From NCBI GenBank assembly GCA_003149735.1, contig QANA01000074.1:3990-67989 (forward strand): a stretch of DNA of 64,000 nt. The letters are read 5' to 3'. Numbering within the stretch: position 1 is the stretch's first letter; each line of letters starts with the position of its first letter. Both the position numbers and the translations under genes were made by a program. The notes under the pieces are model-generated. The model searched no databases, was not told where the DNA came from, and worked only from the letters and a program-made list of their open reading frames with translations. Shown here one piece after another: positions 50,527-60,342 of this stretch. This stretch comes from Clostridiales bacterium (lineage in GTDB: Bacteria > Bacillota_A > Clostridia > Christensenellales > Christensenellaceae).

Positions 50527-50878
50527 GACAGAATGAATGGAGAGGCTTTGCCGCTTTTGGCAGTCTATATGCTACTGATGGATGACGCCAAAGAAAAGGA
50601 CAGACGCCTTGCAACCGACTCTGGCATTGCCCAGGGTGCTATGATTAGAAGCAGTGAATGACCGGCCCTCAGGTATCTGGGACGCACCTTTGATCGGCGG
50701 AGCACATGTTTCTGACAGTTCACAGAAAAGGCAAACGAAAATAGGAACAAGCAAAAAAGCACGCCATATGCAGCGATAAAGCTGTGTGTGGCATGCTTTT
50801 CTTGATGAATGATCGTTTTGCACGATAGAGCTATTGCAGGCAGGATAGGCAGAACGATCAAAAAGCGTGGGATTGCAG
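50527..50878. other. Intergenic stretch, no gene assigned
   Basis: About 350 bases without a supportable gene. A minus-strand stem AGCATGCCA/TGGCGTGCT (about 50792-50752) with T-run closes the CBS-domain gene. The rest shows only short frames on both strands. Confidence 0.45.
50752..50801 (-). terminator. Terminator of the CBS-domain gene
   Basis: Minus strand AAGCATGCC... pairs with ...GGCGTGCTTTTTT across a loop of about 22 nt. One mismatch. Confidence 0.55.
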
Positions 50879-51319
50879 TTAAGATGTTTCCTGCGGGTGT
50901 ACCATTTCCCGATAAAAATAAGAAAGAATATCTTTACGGGTGACAATGCCGATAAATGAGTCGAAATCGTCCACTACCGGGATAAAATTCTGGCTCATAG
51001 CCTGTAATAAAAGCTCTTCGGCTGTTTGAGTAATGCGTACAGCGGGATTTTTGGCAGCGTGCGGCAAGAGCGCCTGACGAATGGTGACATCCTCCAGTTC
51101 CCGCATGGTTGCGGAAGATAATGTGCGCCCTTCTTCACGCAGAAGATAGCGGAGAAAATCCCCTTCGCTGACAGTGCCGATATATTTGCTTTCGCGTGTG
51201 ATCACAGGGATGGCAGAATAGCCATGATGCTTCATTTTTTCCAATCCCTGACGCAGGGATTGATCTTCATAGAGGAAAGCAACTTCGTGTTTGGGTTTTA
51301 GAAAAAAAGCTATATTCAT
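50879..51319 (-). CDS. CBS-domain protein
   Basis: The 146-residue protein consists of two CBS repeats: about 15-60 ('LRQGLEKMKHHGYSAIPVITRESKYIGTVSEGD') and about 85-140 ('FIPVVDDFDSFIGIVTRKDIL'). There is no other domain. Stand-alone CBS pairs bind adenosine nucleotides (AMP, ATP, SAM or c-di-AMP) and regulate partners. It is close to YkuL/CbpB-type proteins. No partner gene is next to it. Confidence 0.85.
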   Translation of the reverse strand: MNIAFFLKPKHEVAFLYEDQSLRQGLEKMKHHGYSAIPVITRESKYIGTVSEGDFLRYLLREEGRTLSSATMRELEDVTIRQALLPHAAKNPAVRITQTAEELLLQAMSQNFIPVVDDFDSFIGIVTRKDILSYFYREMVHPQETS

Positions 51320-51487
51320 CTTTTTTGCTCCGTTGGTCTGTTACTTATAACTATAAGATAGCAAACGGATAAAGTCAATGAACAGACTTTTAAAATTCAA
51401 AAACAGAATAGAATAAAAACGACGGAAATAAATTTTGGAATTTCATAATTTTTTATAAAAAATTGGTTTAAATCACAAAAAAAAGTG

Positions 51488-51516
51488 TTGACAAACAGAT
51501 GCTCAGGGGATATATT
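51488..51516 (+). promoter_or_regulatory. Promoter of the lysine-riboswitch operon
   Basis: TTGACA (51488-51493), 17-bp spacer, TATATT (51511-51516). Confidence 0.8.
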
Positions 51517-51540
51517 GTGTGTACTAATTAAAGAGAATTA

Positions 51541-51735
51541 CCGGAAGATAGAGGCGCGAATGATCATGAGTATGGCCGGGGAGCCCACCAAACGGGTGAA
51601 GAAACGGCAGGAAAGGGGAATTTGCCGAAATTGCAAGTTTTGTTTGGGAAATTGCAGTTGGTTGTCCGAAAAAGATTCTGGCAACTGTCGCAAGCTGTGG
51701 AACTGCCGTTTGTGGAGAGCTATCGGGGAGTTTTG
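51541..51735 (+). promoter_or_regulatory. Lysine riboswitch (L box)
   Basis: The leader has the conserved core of the L box: 'GATAGAGGCGCGA' and 'CATGAGTA' at 51547-51572, 'GAAGAAACGGCAGGAAAGGGG' spread over 51599-51619, then 'TTGCCGAAAT', 'TGTCCGAAAA' and the closing 'GGAGAGCTATC' at 51714-51724. P1 pairs GATAG with CTATC. A terminator hairpin follows at 51769-51791, so lysine binding should stop transcription of the importer behind it. Confidence 0.92.
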
Positions 51736-51768
51736 GATGTCATACGCATGTAGGCAGGATAGAATATA

Positions 51769-51792
51769 CCGAAGCGCAGCTTCGGTTTTTTA
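51769..51792 (+). terminator. Riboswitch-controlled terminator
   Basis: CCGAAGC (51769-51775) pairs with GCTTCGG (51779-51785), followed by T6; expression platform of the lysine riboswitch. Confidence 0.9.
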
Positions 51793-51831
51793 TTTCTATA
51801 AAATTTTAAATACTTTTATCTGGAGGGAAAT

Positions 51832-52671
51832 ATGAAGAGGTTTATTACTTTACTGGCCGCATGGCTCATGCTGTTCTGTGTGGCAGGCTGCAAAAAGCAG
51901 GAAGAAAACAGTTCTGCAAGTACTGCGGAAGATGATACTTTTGTGGTTGGTATGGAGTGCAACTATGCGCCATTTAACTGGACGCAGACAAATGCCAGCG
52001 AGACGGCTGTAGAGATTGCGGATGGTTCCGGTTATGCTGATGGCTATGATGTGCGCATTGCACAGAAGATTGCCGATGGTCTGGGCAAAAAACTGGTGAT
52101 CGAAAAGATTGAGTGGGATGGCCTTACGCTGGCGGTGCGGTCCGGCAAAATTGATGCCATTATTGCAGGCATGAGCCCGACTGAGGAGCGTAAAGCGACG
52201 ATTGATTTTACCGATCCCTATTATGAAACAGGTGTTGTCATCGTAGTCAAAAAGGATTCTACATACGCGGCTGCGGATTCTCTGGATGATTTTGCCGGGG
52301 CAAAGATCACCGGGCAAATGAACACGTATCATTATACTGTGATTGATCAGATCGCAGGCGTAGAAAAAGAGAGCGCCATGGCCGACTTTCCTTCTATGAT
52401 TGTGGCATTGCGCTCGGGAGCTATTGATGGATATATTGCGGATACCAACAGCGCGCAGGCAGCACTGAAAGCAAATGGCGACCTGGCAATTGTCAGCTTC
52501 GAAGAGGGCAAAGGTTTTGAGACAAGGCCGGATGAGATCGCTGTCTCGATCGGGCTGAAAAAGGGAAGCGAGCTGGCGGAACCGATCAATGAGATTCTGG
52601 CGGGCATTTCTGCGGAAACACGCCAGCAGATTATGGATGCGGCGACAGAAGATCAGCCACTTTCGGAATAA
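51832..52671 (+). CDS. Lysine ABC transporter, substrate-binding lipoprotein
   Basis: The 279-residue protein has a lipoprotein signal (lipobox 'FCVAGC', Cys about 20) and a SBP_bac_3 domain: 'VVGMECNYAPFNWTQTNAS' at about 38-56, 'DGYDVRIAQKIADGLGK', 'KIDAIIAGMSPTEERKATIDF'. Control by a lysine riboswitch makes lysine the probable ligand. It is paralogous to the binding protein at 41907. GGAGGG lies before the ATG. The permease and ATPase follow in order. Confidence 0.93.
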   Translation: MKRFITLLAAWLMLFCVAGCKKQEENSSASTAEDDTFVVGMECNYAPFNWTQTNASETAVEIADGSGYADGYDVRIAQKIADGLGKKLVIEKIEWDGLTLAVRSGKIDAIIAGMSPTEERKATIDFTDPYYETGVVIVVKKDSTYAAADSLDDFAGAKITGQMNTYHYTVIDQIAGVEKESAMADFPSMIVALRSGAIDGYIADTNSAQAALKANGDLAIVSFEEGKGFETRPDEIAVSIGLKKGSELAEPINEILAGISAETRQQIMDAATEDQPLSE

Positions 52672-52702
52672 TATAATAAAAATAGGTTAGGAAGAATGCA
52701 AC

Positions 52703-53479
52703 ATGGAATTACCCACAACATTTTTTGGATGGATTGAATTCATTTGGGAAGAATATGCGCCGCTATTTCTGAAAGGCACAGTCAATACTCTGATTCTGGC
52801 AATAGCAGGGACGGTAATTGGATTTGCTCTGGGATTGTTGGTGGCAGTGCTGCGCACAATCCCGATTTCCAAAAAGGATCATTTGCTGAAAAAAATAGTG
52901 GCTCGGATTGTCAACTGTATCATCAGCATTTATATTGAGGTGTTTCGCGGAACGCCAATGATTGTGCAGGCGATGGTAATCTATTATGGCGCTATGCAAC
53001 TGCTGGCGGTAGATATCCCGGCAATGGGGGCAGCCATTTTCATTATCTCTTTGAATACCGGTGCCTATATGGCGGAAATTATGCGAGGCGGGATTCTGGC
53101 GATTGATAAGGGGCAGAAAGAGGCTGCCGAGGCGATTGGGATGACACACTGGCAGACTATGACGAGTGTCATACTGCCGCAGGCTATCCGCAACGCACTG
53201 CCTTCCATCGGCAATGAATTTATTGTCAATATCAAGGATAGCTCCGTGCTGAATGTCATTTCCGTTTCGGAACTGTTTTTCCAGGGCAAGTCAGCTTCAG
53301 GTACTTATCTGCGTTATTATGAGACTTTCTTTATCATTGCAGTCATTTATCTGGCTTTAACATTTGTTTTTTCTCGTCTGCTGCGCTTGCTGGAAAAGAA
53401 ACTGGATGGCCCTGATTCCTATGTGGTGCATGGGTCTCAGGCACATCAACGGGCAATTCGTATTCCGAAGGAGGGTTGA
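52703..53479 (+). CDS. Lysine ABC transporter, permease
   Basis: The 258-residue HisM/GlnP-type permease has helices at about 25-50, 75-110, 110-135, 190-210 and 215-240, the motif 'FRGTPMIVQAMVIYYG' and the ATPase-contact loop 'GQKEAAEAIGMTHWQTMTSVILPQA'. It lies between the binding protein and the ATPase, three bases before the latter. Substrate by context: lysine. Confidence 0.93.
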   Translation: MELPTTFFGWIEFIWEEYAPLFLKGTVNTLILAIAGTVIGFALGLLVAVLRTIPISKKDHLLKKIVARIVNCIISIYIEVFRGTPMIVQAMVIYYGAMQLLAVDIPAMGAAIFIISLNTGAYMAEIMRGGILAIDKGQKEAAEAIGMTHWQTMTSVILPQAIRNALPSIGNEFIVNIKDSSVLNVISVSELFFQGKSASGTYLRYYETFFIIAVIYLALTFVFSRLLRLLEKKLDGPDSYVVHGSQAHQRAIRIPKEG

Positions 53480-53482
53480 GCA

Positions 53483-54229
53483 ATGTGCGAACGGGAAAAA
53501 ATCATTGCGGTAGAGCATCTGGAGAAAAAATTCGGGGAACATGTGGTGCTGAAAGATATTGATTTCAGCGTGTACCAGGGAGAAGTTGTTTGCATGATTG
53601 GCTCTTCCGGTTCGGGAAAATCTACGTTGCTGCGCTGCATTAATCTGTTGGAACAACCGACTGGCGGCAAGATATTTTATCACGGGCAGGATATAGAAAA
53701 TGTGCAGACCAATAAATATCGCGCCAAAGTCGGCATGGTTTTTCAGCAGTTTAATCTGTTCAATAATATGACGGTTTTGGAAAACTGTGTAGTCGGGCAG
53801 AGAAAAGTGCTGAAGCGTAGCCGTAAGGAAGCAGAGCAAAAGGCAATCATGTATTTGGAAAAGGTAGGCATGGGCGATTATATTGATGCCAAACCTACGC
53901 AGATCTCTGGTGGGCAAAAGCAACGTGTGGCAATTGCGCGTGCATTGGCCATGGATCCGGAAGTGCTGTTGTTTGATGAGCCAACCTCTGCACTGGATCC
54001 GGAGATGGTGGGAGAAGTGTTGGCCGTGATGAAAGGGCTTGCCCAGACAGGCAAGCTGACCATGCTGGTTGTGACGCACGAGATGGAATTCGCCAGAGAT
54101 GTCTCTGACCGGGTGGTGTTTATGAACGAGGGCATCATTTTGGAAGAAGGGACGCCGGAAGTCATTTTTGAGCATCCGAAAGAAGTGCGTACACGTGAAT
54201 TCTTAAAACGTATTTTAAGAAAAGAATAA
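53483..54229 (+). CDS. Lysine ABC transporter, ATPase
   Basis: A 248-residue GlnQ-type ATPase: Walker A 'GSSGSGKST' at about 39-47, '[18 protein letters not shown]', signature '[15 protein letters not shown]' (the first Leu is Ile), Walker B '[14 protein letters not shown]' and 'VVTHEM'. GAAGGAGGG precedes the ATG. It ends the lysine-riboswitch operon with a strong terminator. Confidence 0.95.
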   Translation: MCEREKIIAVEHLEKKFGEHVVLKDIDFSVYQGEVVCMIGSSGSGKSTLLRCINLLEQPTGGKIFYHGQDIENVQTNKYRAKVGMVFQQFNLFNNMTVLENCVVGQRKVLKRSRKEAEQKAIMYLEKVGMGDYIDAKPTQISGGQKQRVAIARALAMDPEVLLFDEPTSALDPEMVGEVLAVMKGLAQTGKLTMLVVTHEMEFARDVSDRVVFMNEGIILEEGTPEVIFEHPKEVRTREFLKRILRKE

Positions 54230-54230
54230 G

Positions 54231-54259
54231 AAAAGCGGTGCAATTGGCACCGCTTTTTT
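54231..54259. terminator. Bidirectional intrinsic terminator
   Basis: GCGGTGC (54235-54241) pairs with GCACCGC (54247-54253) with flanking A and T runs. Confidence 0.88.
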
Positions 54260-54272
54260 ATTTGAAAAGAAA

Positions 54273-54602
54273 TCAGGCAAACAGATGGATCAGCAACATA
54301 TAGCATACGGTTCCTGCTCCGATGGAGAGTAACGTGCTGCGCCTCCAAAGATGCAGCACAACTACAATTGCTACGCTTAAAAGCTGCGGAACAAAGGCCG
54401 AGTATTGCAGAAAGGAAACGTCTTTTAAGCAATAAATAACTAAAATAGCCATCAGTGCCGGTGGTAGATAGGTGCCCAGGAAAGCGATGCTGCGAGGTAA
54501 TTTGCGTGTATTGCGAAAGGCCAGGAAAGGCAGCCAACGGGTTAATTGTGTGCAGAGAATGACTACTCCGATTAAAAGCAAAGCATGAACAGTAGAGGAC
54601 AT
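54273..54602 (-). CDS. azlD: AzlD-type branched-chain amino acid transport subunit
   Basis: The start is the ATG at 54602, one base after the stop codon of the gene upstream. The 109-residue protein has four hydrophobic helices ('ALLLIGVVILCTQLTRWLPFLAF' as the first) and matches AzlD, the small partner of AzlC in branched-chain amino acid (or azaleucine) export. Its partner azlC is broken here, so this subunit may be orphaned. Confidence 0.85.
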   Translation of the reverse strand: MSSTVHALLLIGVVILCTQLTRWLPFLAFRNTRKLPRSIAFLGTYLPPALMAILVIYCLKDVSFLQYSAFVPQLLSVAIVVVLHLWRRSTLLSIGAGTVCYMLLIHLFA

Positions 54603-54603
54603 C

Positions 54604-55301
54604 TTACTTTTTCTCCTCCTCGGAAGGCTCGATATGGCTGCGGAACAGCAGGAGCATGGCAGTGCAGACACATAGAGCAGGAATCATGAAGTTGGAAGCG
54701 CCTATCAGCAGCAGGCAAATTAGTGCGCAGAAAAGCCCAATTAAAGCGGGCAGCAGGTGCCGATGTACTTTGCATTGTTCTAATAAGAGGACAACAAATA
54801 AAGCAGTCATGGAAAAATCGATGCCGGTAAAATCCAGTGGAATCCATTGACCGGCCAGGGAACCCAGGACGGAACCGGCTACCCAATAGAAATGATCCAA
54901 TAAGGAAATCAAAAAATCTGCTGCCCGGCTGTCTATATCCGGAGGAGGGCAACAAGTGCAGAGCAGAGAATAGGTTTCATCTGTAAGAGAACAGACCATA
55001 TAGGGATAGATGGCGCCCATCTTGCGAAAACGGGTAAGAAAGCTGAGCCCATAAAAAAGATGCCGGCTGTTGATGGCCAGAGTCATTACGCCGGCAGCAA
55101 GGAGCGAAGCGCCGGAAGAGAACAGACTGACTAACATGAACTGCATGGAACTGGCATAAACCAACAAACTGATGCCCAATGCCCAGAGCCAACGAAAGCC
55201 GGCTTACTGAAGGGAAATGCCAAAGGCAATGCCTAAGAAAATATAGTCGAACAATATGGGAAGCGTTTGCCGAAGAGAATAAAAGAATGCTTTTTTGTCA
55301 T
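54604..55301 (-). pseudogene. azlC: azlC, broken by a stop codon and a frameshift
   Basis: The C-terminal part (54604-55179) is open and reads as AzlC ('LVYASSMQFMLVSLF', 'INSRHLFYGLSF', 'LTDETYSLL', 'FYWVAGSVLGSLAG'). In-frame upstream sequence continues the family: 'TLPILFDYIFLGIAFGISLQ', then TAA at 55206-55204, then 'AGFRWLWALGIS'. Further up, an ATG at 55301 reads M-T-K-K but is out of frame because a run of six A (55296-55291) should be seven. Two separate lesions therefore break the gene. A TTG restart at 55179 could give a 191-residue fragment lacking the first helix. Confidence 0.85.
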
Positions 55302-55768
55302 GATAAAGTGAAAACTCGCTTAAAATTGATATTATTTTCCGTTATAAAGTCAAAAAGGAAAGGAGTCCAGAGATTAAAATGAGAAGAAAATGGAAAACGT
55401 GATGATGTGGAAACAATGTCGAATAAGAGAAGGCGTAAGGTTGCGGGGTGATAGGTGTATTGTTATTAATAGAAATGTTTCGCGATATTGCAAAAGACAC
55501 ACGAATGCTAAAAACGAATTTTTCCCGGAGCGATATTGGGGAGGAGGATTTTGATTGCACCTCGAAATAAAATCGATATCGGAAACTGAAATGGAAGATT
55601 TTGATAAAGAAATATAAATAAAATAAGAAACCTCGCAAAAAGTATTTTCAAAATGTGCAAAATATATTAAACTAATAATGTATGCAAGGAGGAAATTTGA
55701 CAGCCTTAGTTCCTTGTATAAGGTTTATTTTTTGATAGATGCCCTAATAGGGCAAGGAGGAGAGTAAC
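55302..55768 (+). other. Intergenic region before the Gfo/Idh/MocA operon
   Basis: About 470 bases with no supportable gene. Just before the operon, GCCCTAATAGGGC (55742-55754) forms a short hairpin directly upstream of the ribosome site AAGGAGGAG. It may modulate initiation. The promoter is probably in the AT-rich stretch around 55650-55680. Confidence 0.4.
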
Positions 55769-56797
55769 ATGATTAAATTTGCGACAGTCGGCGCTGGTTG
55801 GATAGTTGATTCCTTCCTCAAAGGCGCAAAGGAGAATGCACCGGATTTTGTGCATTCCGCGGTTTATTCCTTCAGCGATGCGGAGGGTCAGGCATTTGGC
55901 GCGAAGCACGGTATCACCAGAATCTATAACGATTTGGATGCGCTCGGCGAGAGCGATATTGATGCAGTCTATATTGCTAACCCCAACGCATTCCACTACC
56001 CCACGGCAAAAACCTTGCTGGAGCATGGCAAGAACGTTATCTGTGAGAAGACTTCTGTTATCACGTCTGCACAGCTGAAAAAGTTGTATGAGATCGCTGA
56101 TGAAAAGGGTGTTATTTTCATGGAAGCTATGAAAGGCTTGTATTTGCCCGAAATTCATCAGCTGACCGAAGCGTTCTCCAAGTTGGGTGAAATTCATATG
56201 GCGAAGTTTGACTTCTGCAGATATTCTTCCAAGATGCCCGCTCTGAAGGCAGGCGAATTCCCCAACATCTTCAACCCGGCTATGGCAGCTGGCGGCTTGA
56301 TGGATATGGGTATTTATCTGGTTTATCCGGCCCTCTATTGGTTTGGCGTTCCCAACAAAATTCAGGCTGATGTTTCTATGATGTCTACCGGCGCAGATGC
56401 CTGCGGTACGGTACTTTTCAACTGCGCTCCCAGAGAAGAAAATGGTGCCTTTAAGAATATCCAGGTTACCATCAGCTATGGCAAGACGAGCACTTCTAAG
56501 CATGACAACCTGATTATGGGTGATTTGGGTGTGCTGCATATAGATACCATGGAATGCTTCGATAATAGCTATATCGAATACGTGGATGGCACGAGAGAAG
56601 TTATCACCAAGAGAGATACCTCTTTCAGCAACATGGGCGGCGAGGCTCTGCAGTTCTATAAGTTCATTACGGATAAGGAAGGGACCAAGGAACGCTACGA
56701 GCAGTCCAAGAAGCTGACAACAGAAGTTATTGCAACTATGGAGAAGATCCGTGAGCAGGCTGGCATCGTCTTCCCTGAGCACGTTTATAATCTGTAA
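55769..56797 (+). CDS. Gfo/Idh/MocA-family oxidoreductase
   Basis: The 342-residue NAD(P)-dependent sugar-type dehydrogenase has an N-terminal Rossmann domain ('FATVGAGWIVDSFLKG', 'DAVYIANPNAFHY', 'GKNVICEKTSVITSAQL', the EKP-like motif) and a C-terminal beta sheet domain ('MAAGGLMDMGIYLVYPAL'). The EKP motif has become EKT, which is tolerated in the family. AAGGAGGAG precedes the ATG. It forms an operon with a small MIF-like protein. Codon use suggests high expression. Confidence 0.92.
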   Translation: MIKFATVGAGWIVDSFLKGAKENAPDFVHSAVYSFSDAEGQAFGAKHGITRIYNDLDALGESDIDAVYIANPNAFHYPTAKTLLEHGKNVICEKTSVITSAQLKKLYEIADEKGVIFMEAMKGLYLPEIHQLTEAFSKLGEIHMAKFDFCRYSSKMPALKAGEFPNIFNPAMAAGGLMDMGIYLVYPALYWFGVPNKIQADVSMMSTGADACGTVLFNCAPREENGAFKNIQVTISYGKTSTSKHDNLIMGDLGVLHIDTMECFDNSYIEYVDGTREVITKRDTSFSNMGGEALQFYKFITDKEGTKERYEQSKKLTTEVIATMEKIREQAGIVFPEHVYNL

Positions 56798-56823
56798 TAT
56801 TAGGAAAGTAAGGAGAAAGTAAT

Positions 56824-57171
56824 ATGCCTTTTATCGGAATTAAAACTGCAAATAAATTAACTCCTTCTCAGAAGCTGGCTGTCAAAGCCGGTATGGGCCA
56901 GGCGGTCGAATTGATTCCCGGCAAGAAGGAAGAGAAAATGATGATGTCCATTGAGGACGGCGAAAATATGTTCTTCCGCGGCGAAGAGAAAGCCTCCTGT
57001 GCTTTTGTACAGGTAATCCTCAAAGATGAGGCTGCTTTTGAAGATAAAGCTGCGATGACAGCGAAGATTTTCGATGTTTTGGAGCAGGAAGCCGGCATTG
57101 CTAAGGACGATACTTATGTAAATATCCAGGAATATCCCGAATGGGGTTCCAGAGGTGTGCTTAAGAAATAA
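56824..57171 (+). CDS. MIF/phenylpyruvate tautomerase-related protein
   Basis: The 115-residue protein begins Met-Pro, leaving an N-terminal Pro, the catalytic base in the tautomerase superfamily. 'MPFIGIKTANKLTPSQK' and 'CAFVQVILKDEAAFEDKA' and 'DDTYVNIQEYPEWGSRG' fit the MIF-like fold of the roughly 115-residue type, forming trimers. The substrate is unknown. It follows the Gfo/Idh/MocA gene by 26 bases. AAGGAGAAAG precedes the ATG. Confidence 0.9.
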   Translation: MPFIGIKTANKLTPSQKLAVKAGMGQAVELIPGKKEEKMMMSIEDGENMFFRGEEKASCAFVQVILKDEAAFEDKAAMTAKIFDVLEQEAGIAKDDTYVNIQEYPEWGSRGVLKK

Positions 57172-57189
57172 GCAAGATGGATATACCCA

Positions 57190-57222
57190 AAAAAAAGAGA
57201 GGCATGGTGCCTCTCTTTTTTT
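57190..57222. terminator. Bidirectional intrinsic terminator
   Basis: AAGAGAGGCA (57195-57204) pairs with TGCCTCTCTT (57208-57217), T-run after and A-run before; convergent genes on both sides. Confidence 0.9.
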
Positions 57223-57228
57223 GGTTCT

Positions 57229-58917
57229 TTAACATTCTCTGAGGAAGATGGTCCTGGAAACTTTGCCTCCTTTGGGTGTTGCGGCAGTAACGGTGATCTG
57301 ATCTCGCTTGCCCCGGAAGATCCAGGAGACCTTTTTGGAGACGGCTTCACTATTGCCGGTGACAATATTGCCATAAAAATGAGTAGAGGTATTGCAGAGC
57401 CCATAAGAGGAAAGGTCTCCGATATTTTGACACTGCTCGCCACAGATTAGGCCCTTATCCGAATCGAGTGAAACGAGAACGGGTTTGCTGATTTTGAGCT
57501 GCTGCGCTTTTTGTGAAAGGTAAGTGGGCAAGAAACCGGCGTTGGAAATGACGGCTTCGATTTGGTACATATCATTGCCCAAGTCGTTCAGACGAATATC
57601 ATCAATGGTTAAACGCGGCATGGCCTGCGCCCAACGAACCATATAAGCGGTAATTTTTTCACATTCCTGTTGCAGCAGATGCCTGGGAGGATTTTGTATT
57701 GTAAATTTATAATTAAATCCACCAAGCTCAACTTTGCCCAGCTGAGGGTGCTCAAATTCTGACCAGGGGAGAAAATCTTCCGGATCTGCATTTTCCTGAA
57801 TCCAAGCGAGCCGCTTAGAGAAATCTTCCATTTCGGTATTGACCCTGGGATCGGCTTCCCAGAAATGTTTGATGCCGCAGCGAAGATCCAGATCCCACAA
57901 TTCCAAAGTCATTGCATAAAGCCCTTGCGTTTCATAGCAGAAATCATCAAACGCGCCGGAAGAATAATTAGTCTGATCAATCATAAAGCTATCGAATATA
58001 TTGATGTGCTTATAACCGGTAACTTCGGTACCCATGTCGGCTAACAAGTGCATTAATTTCATATCTTGTTTGGAAGCTTTTTTCTCGGGATAGGTCCCGG
58101 GAACGGTGAGCAGAATGCCACCGCTGGTGTGGTTGGTAGCAACTGAACCGATATTGGGGTGGGCGAGAATAAACTCGACAATGGCTTTGTTTTCCGGGTT
58201 GCAAAGCGGATATTCCCCCGCGCCGGGCTGACGGGCCTCGGGAAACCATCCATAAGGATAATTGCGGTTGAAATCACGCCCCCATTTTTCCTGGTTGATC
58301 GGAATGTTGAGGCCATCAAAAGAGCCCAACAGTCCTTCACTATAAATACTGTAGAAATCTCCGCATACATCATCCGGCTTACGACGAATCATAAGATCTT
58401 TCTTTTGGGGATCCTTTTTCCAGGCGCCGTTGGCATCTTTGATCCGCATCATGCGAATCACGCCATCTCCATCGATATCTTCTTCTTCCAAACCGCTTTC
58501 TTTCTCATAATACGGGCGATTGACGGAACGGAGCGTATAGGGTGTGGTTAAATAAGTTTGCGACCCGTCAGGTGAAACACAGGGGATGATATATACTGCC
58601 AAGTGATCCAATATAAAAGTGGCTTTTTCGTCTGTCCCGTAGTTGGTGAGCAGATAATCCATGGTATGCATGGCAGCCATCATTCCGGTAACCTCGCCTG
58701 CATGCGTATTGCCATCGATGTAAAAAGCGGGTTTATCGCAGGCTGCGCCTGTCGCCTGATTTGTCAGTGTAGCAGCAAAGATGTGATGACCATCTGGTGT
58801 TTCCAATAATGATTCATAGGAAAGCAGAGAGGGAAAATTTGCTTTCAACTGTTGGATATGCAGTTTGATTTCATCCTGCAGATAATAATGATCATAAGTG
58901 AATGTTGTTTTCATCAA
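57229..58917 (-). CDS. M14-family zinc carboxypeptidase
   Basis: The 562-residue protein has the M14 zinc site: '[11 protein letters not shown]' (His and Glu ligands) at about 69-79 and 'VATNHTSGG' (third His) at about 265-273. The likely catalytic Glu is in '[10 protein letters not shown]' at about 342. '[12 protein letters not shown]' holds the substrate-binding Asn-Arg pair. A C-terminal beta domain follows. No signal peptide is present, so it should act in the cytoplasm on imported peptides or modified amino acids. It overlaps the upstream ABC ATPase gene by four bases, last of a four-gene operon with an amino acid importer. Confidence 0.88.
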   Translation of the reverse strand: MMKTTFTYDHYYLQDEIKLHIQQLKANFPSLLSYESLLETPDGHHIFAATLTNQATGAACDKPAFYIDGNTHAGEVTGMMAAMHTMDYLLTNYGTDEKATFILDHLAVYIIPCVSPDGSQTYLTTPYTLRSVNRPYYEKESGLEEEDIDGDGVIRMMRIKDANGAWKKDPQKKDLMIRRKPDDVCGDFYSIYSEGLLGSFDGLNIPINQEKWGRDFNRNYPYGWFPEARQPGAGEYPLCNPENKAIVEFILAHPNIGSVATNHTSGGILLTVPGTYPEKKASKQDMKLMHLLADMGTEVTGYKHINIFDSFMIDQTNYSSGAFDDFCYETQGLYAMTLELWDLDLRCGIKHFWEADPRVNTEMEDFSKRLAWIQENADPEDFLPWSEFEHPQLGKVELGGFNYKFTIQNPPRHLLQQECEKITAYMVRWAQAMPRLTIDDIRLNDLGNDMYQIEAVISNAGFLPTYLSQKAQQLKISKPVLVSLDSDKGLICGEQCQNIGDLSSYGLCNTSTHFYGNIVTGNSEAVSKKVSWIFRGKRDQITVTAATPKGGKVSRTIFLREC

Positions 58918-59675
58918 TATAGAACCTTTCCTAAAAAGTCTTTTACGCGTTCGCTTTTCGGATTGTTGAAGATTTGCTCAGGGGAGGCATCTTCCTGAAT
59001 GATGCCGGCGTCGATAAAAAGAATACGATCGGAGATTTCTTTTACAAACCCCATTTCGTGGGTGACGATTACACAGGTCATGCCGGCCTCTGCCAAATGT
59101 CTGATGACATTCAGCACTTCTTTTACCATTTCCGGGTCGAGTGCGGAGGTGGGTTCATCAAATAACATAACATCTGGTTCCATAGCCAATGCGCGAACGA
59201 TGGCCAGACGCTGTTTTTGCCCTCCGGAAAGTTTGCCGGGGTATTCATGGGCTTTTTCGGCAATACCAACCAACTTCAACAGTTTCATGGCAGTTTCTTC
59301 TGCTTCTGCTTTTTTGATCTTTTTTTCTAAGGTCATGGCAATTGTCATGTTTTTCAAAACGGTTAAGTGTGGAAAAACATTGAACTGTTGGAATACCATG
59401 CCGATTTTTTGGCGATGTTGATCTAATTCTTTTTCATTTTTGAGTTTTGTGATGTCTGTTCCTTCAAAAAAAACAGATCCCTGGTCTGGTTTTTCCAATA
59501 AGTTCAGGCAGCGCAGAAAGGTGGATTTGCCGCCGCCGCTCGGCCCGATGATGGATACCACTTCACCCTTGTGAATTTCGGTATAAATGCCATTTAAAAC
59601 ATGCAGTTTTCCAAAATGTTTGTGTAAATTTTCGACTTTGATCAAAATGTCGGAATTATTTTTTTGCACTTGCAT
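58914..59675 (-). CDS. Polar amino acid ABC transporter, ATPase
   Basis: A 253-residue GlnQ-type ATPase: Walker A 'GPSGGGKST' at about 41-49, '[18 protein letters not shown]', signature '[15 protein letters not shown]', Walker B '[15 protein letters not shown]', 'VTHEMGF'. It overlaps the permease by 20 bases and the carboxypeptidase by four. The order is SBP-permease-ATPase-M14. Confidence 0.95.
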   Translation of the reverse strand: MQVQKNNSDILIKVENLHKHFGKLHVLNGIYTEIHKGEVVSIIGPSGGGKSTFLRCLNLLEKPDQGSVFFEGTDITKLKNEKELDQHRQKIGMVFQQFNVFPHLTVLKNMTIAMTLEKKIKKAEAEETAMKLLKLVGIAEKAHEYPGKLSGGQKQRLAIVRALAMEPDVMLFDEPTSALDPEMVKEVLNVIRHLAEAGMTCVIVTHEMGFVKEISDRILFIDAGIIQEDASPEQIFNNPKSERVKDFLGKVLY

Positions 59676-60327
59676 TCAGCCTCCTTTCAAAGAACCGAAT
59701 CAATATGGATAATGCTACAGTCATAATCAAATAAATACCGGCAATAATGAACAGTGGCTGCCAGACAAGATATTTATTGGCAAGCAAAGTCTTGGTGTAC
59801 ATCAATTCATACATCATAAAAGAACCGGCCAGAGAAGTTTCTTTGATCATGGAGACATATTCATTGGCTAAAGAGGGTAAGATAGCGCGCAGAGCTTGAG
59901 GAAGAACAATGCGCGTCATGCAGTGAAAAGGGCTCATACCTAAGCTTCTTGCAGCTTCTGTTTGCCCGATTTCCACGGAGGAGATTCCTCCGCGGATGAT
60001 TTCGGAAACATAGGCGCTGGAGTTTAGAATTAGGGAAAGCATAACGCATTGCTCTTTGCTCAGGAAGTTCAGCGCCGGAAAGGCCATGGGGATGAAAAAA
60101 TAGGCGACATACATCTGCACCAACAGAGGAGTTCCCCTGAGCACGGTAGAGTAGAGGGAGGCAAAGCTGCGAATGATTTTGCTCTTGGAAAGGTGCAGAA
60201 ATCCGAAAATAGTCCCTAACAAAGTGCCGAAACCAACAGCGATAGCGGCAATTTTCAGTGTGCCCAGTGCACCTTTCAGAAAAATCGGGTAGTATTCAAG
60301 CAGTACATCGATAATGCTGGGGCCCAT
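59656..60327 (-). CDS. Polar amino acid ABC transporter, permease
   Basis: The 223-residue HisM-type permease has '[16 protein letters not shown]' at about 65-80 and the loop '[25 protein letters not shown]'. About five helices. It is 15 bases downstream of the binding protein gene and overlaps the ATPase gene. Confidence 0.93.
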   Translation of the reverse strand: MGPSIIDVLLEYYPIFLKGALGTLKIAAIAVGFGTLLGTIFGFLHLSKSKIIRSFASLYSTVLRGTPLLVQMYVAYFFIPMAFPALNFLSKEQCVMLSLILNSSAYVSEIIRGGISSVEIGQTEAARSLGMSPFHCMTRIVLPQALRAILPSLANEYVSMIKETSLAGSFMMYELMYTKTLLANKYLVWQPLFIIAGIYLIMTVALSILIRFFERRLNASAKK

Positions 60328-60342
60328 AGTATTTTCCTCTGA

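Noticed and set aside
50560..50780. Possible tRNA or small protein remnant after metY
   Set aside because: No cloverleaf could be drawn and all frames are short.
55342..55638. 98-residue minus-strand frame before the Gfo/Idh/MocA gene
   Set aside because: No ribosome site; the composition is that of AT-rich intergenic DNA read as Phe/Ser/Ile, and no motif is seen.
55706..56782. 358-residue minus-strand frame opposite the Gfo/Idh/MocA gene
   Set aside because: Antisense shadow of a highly expressed gene.
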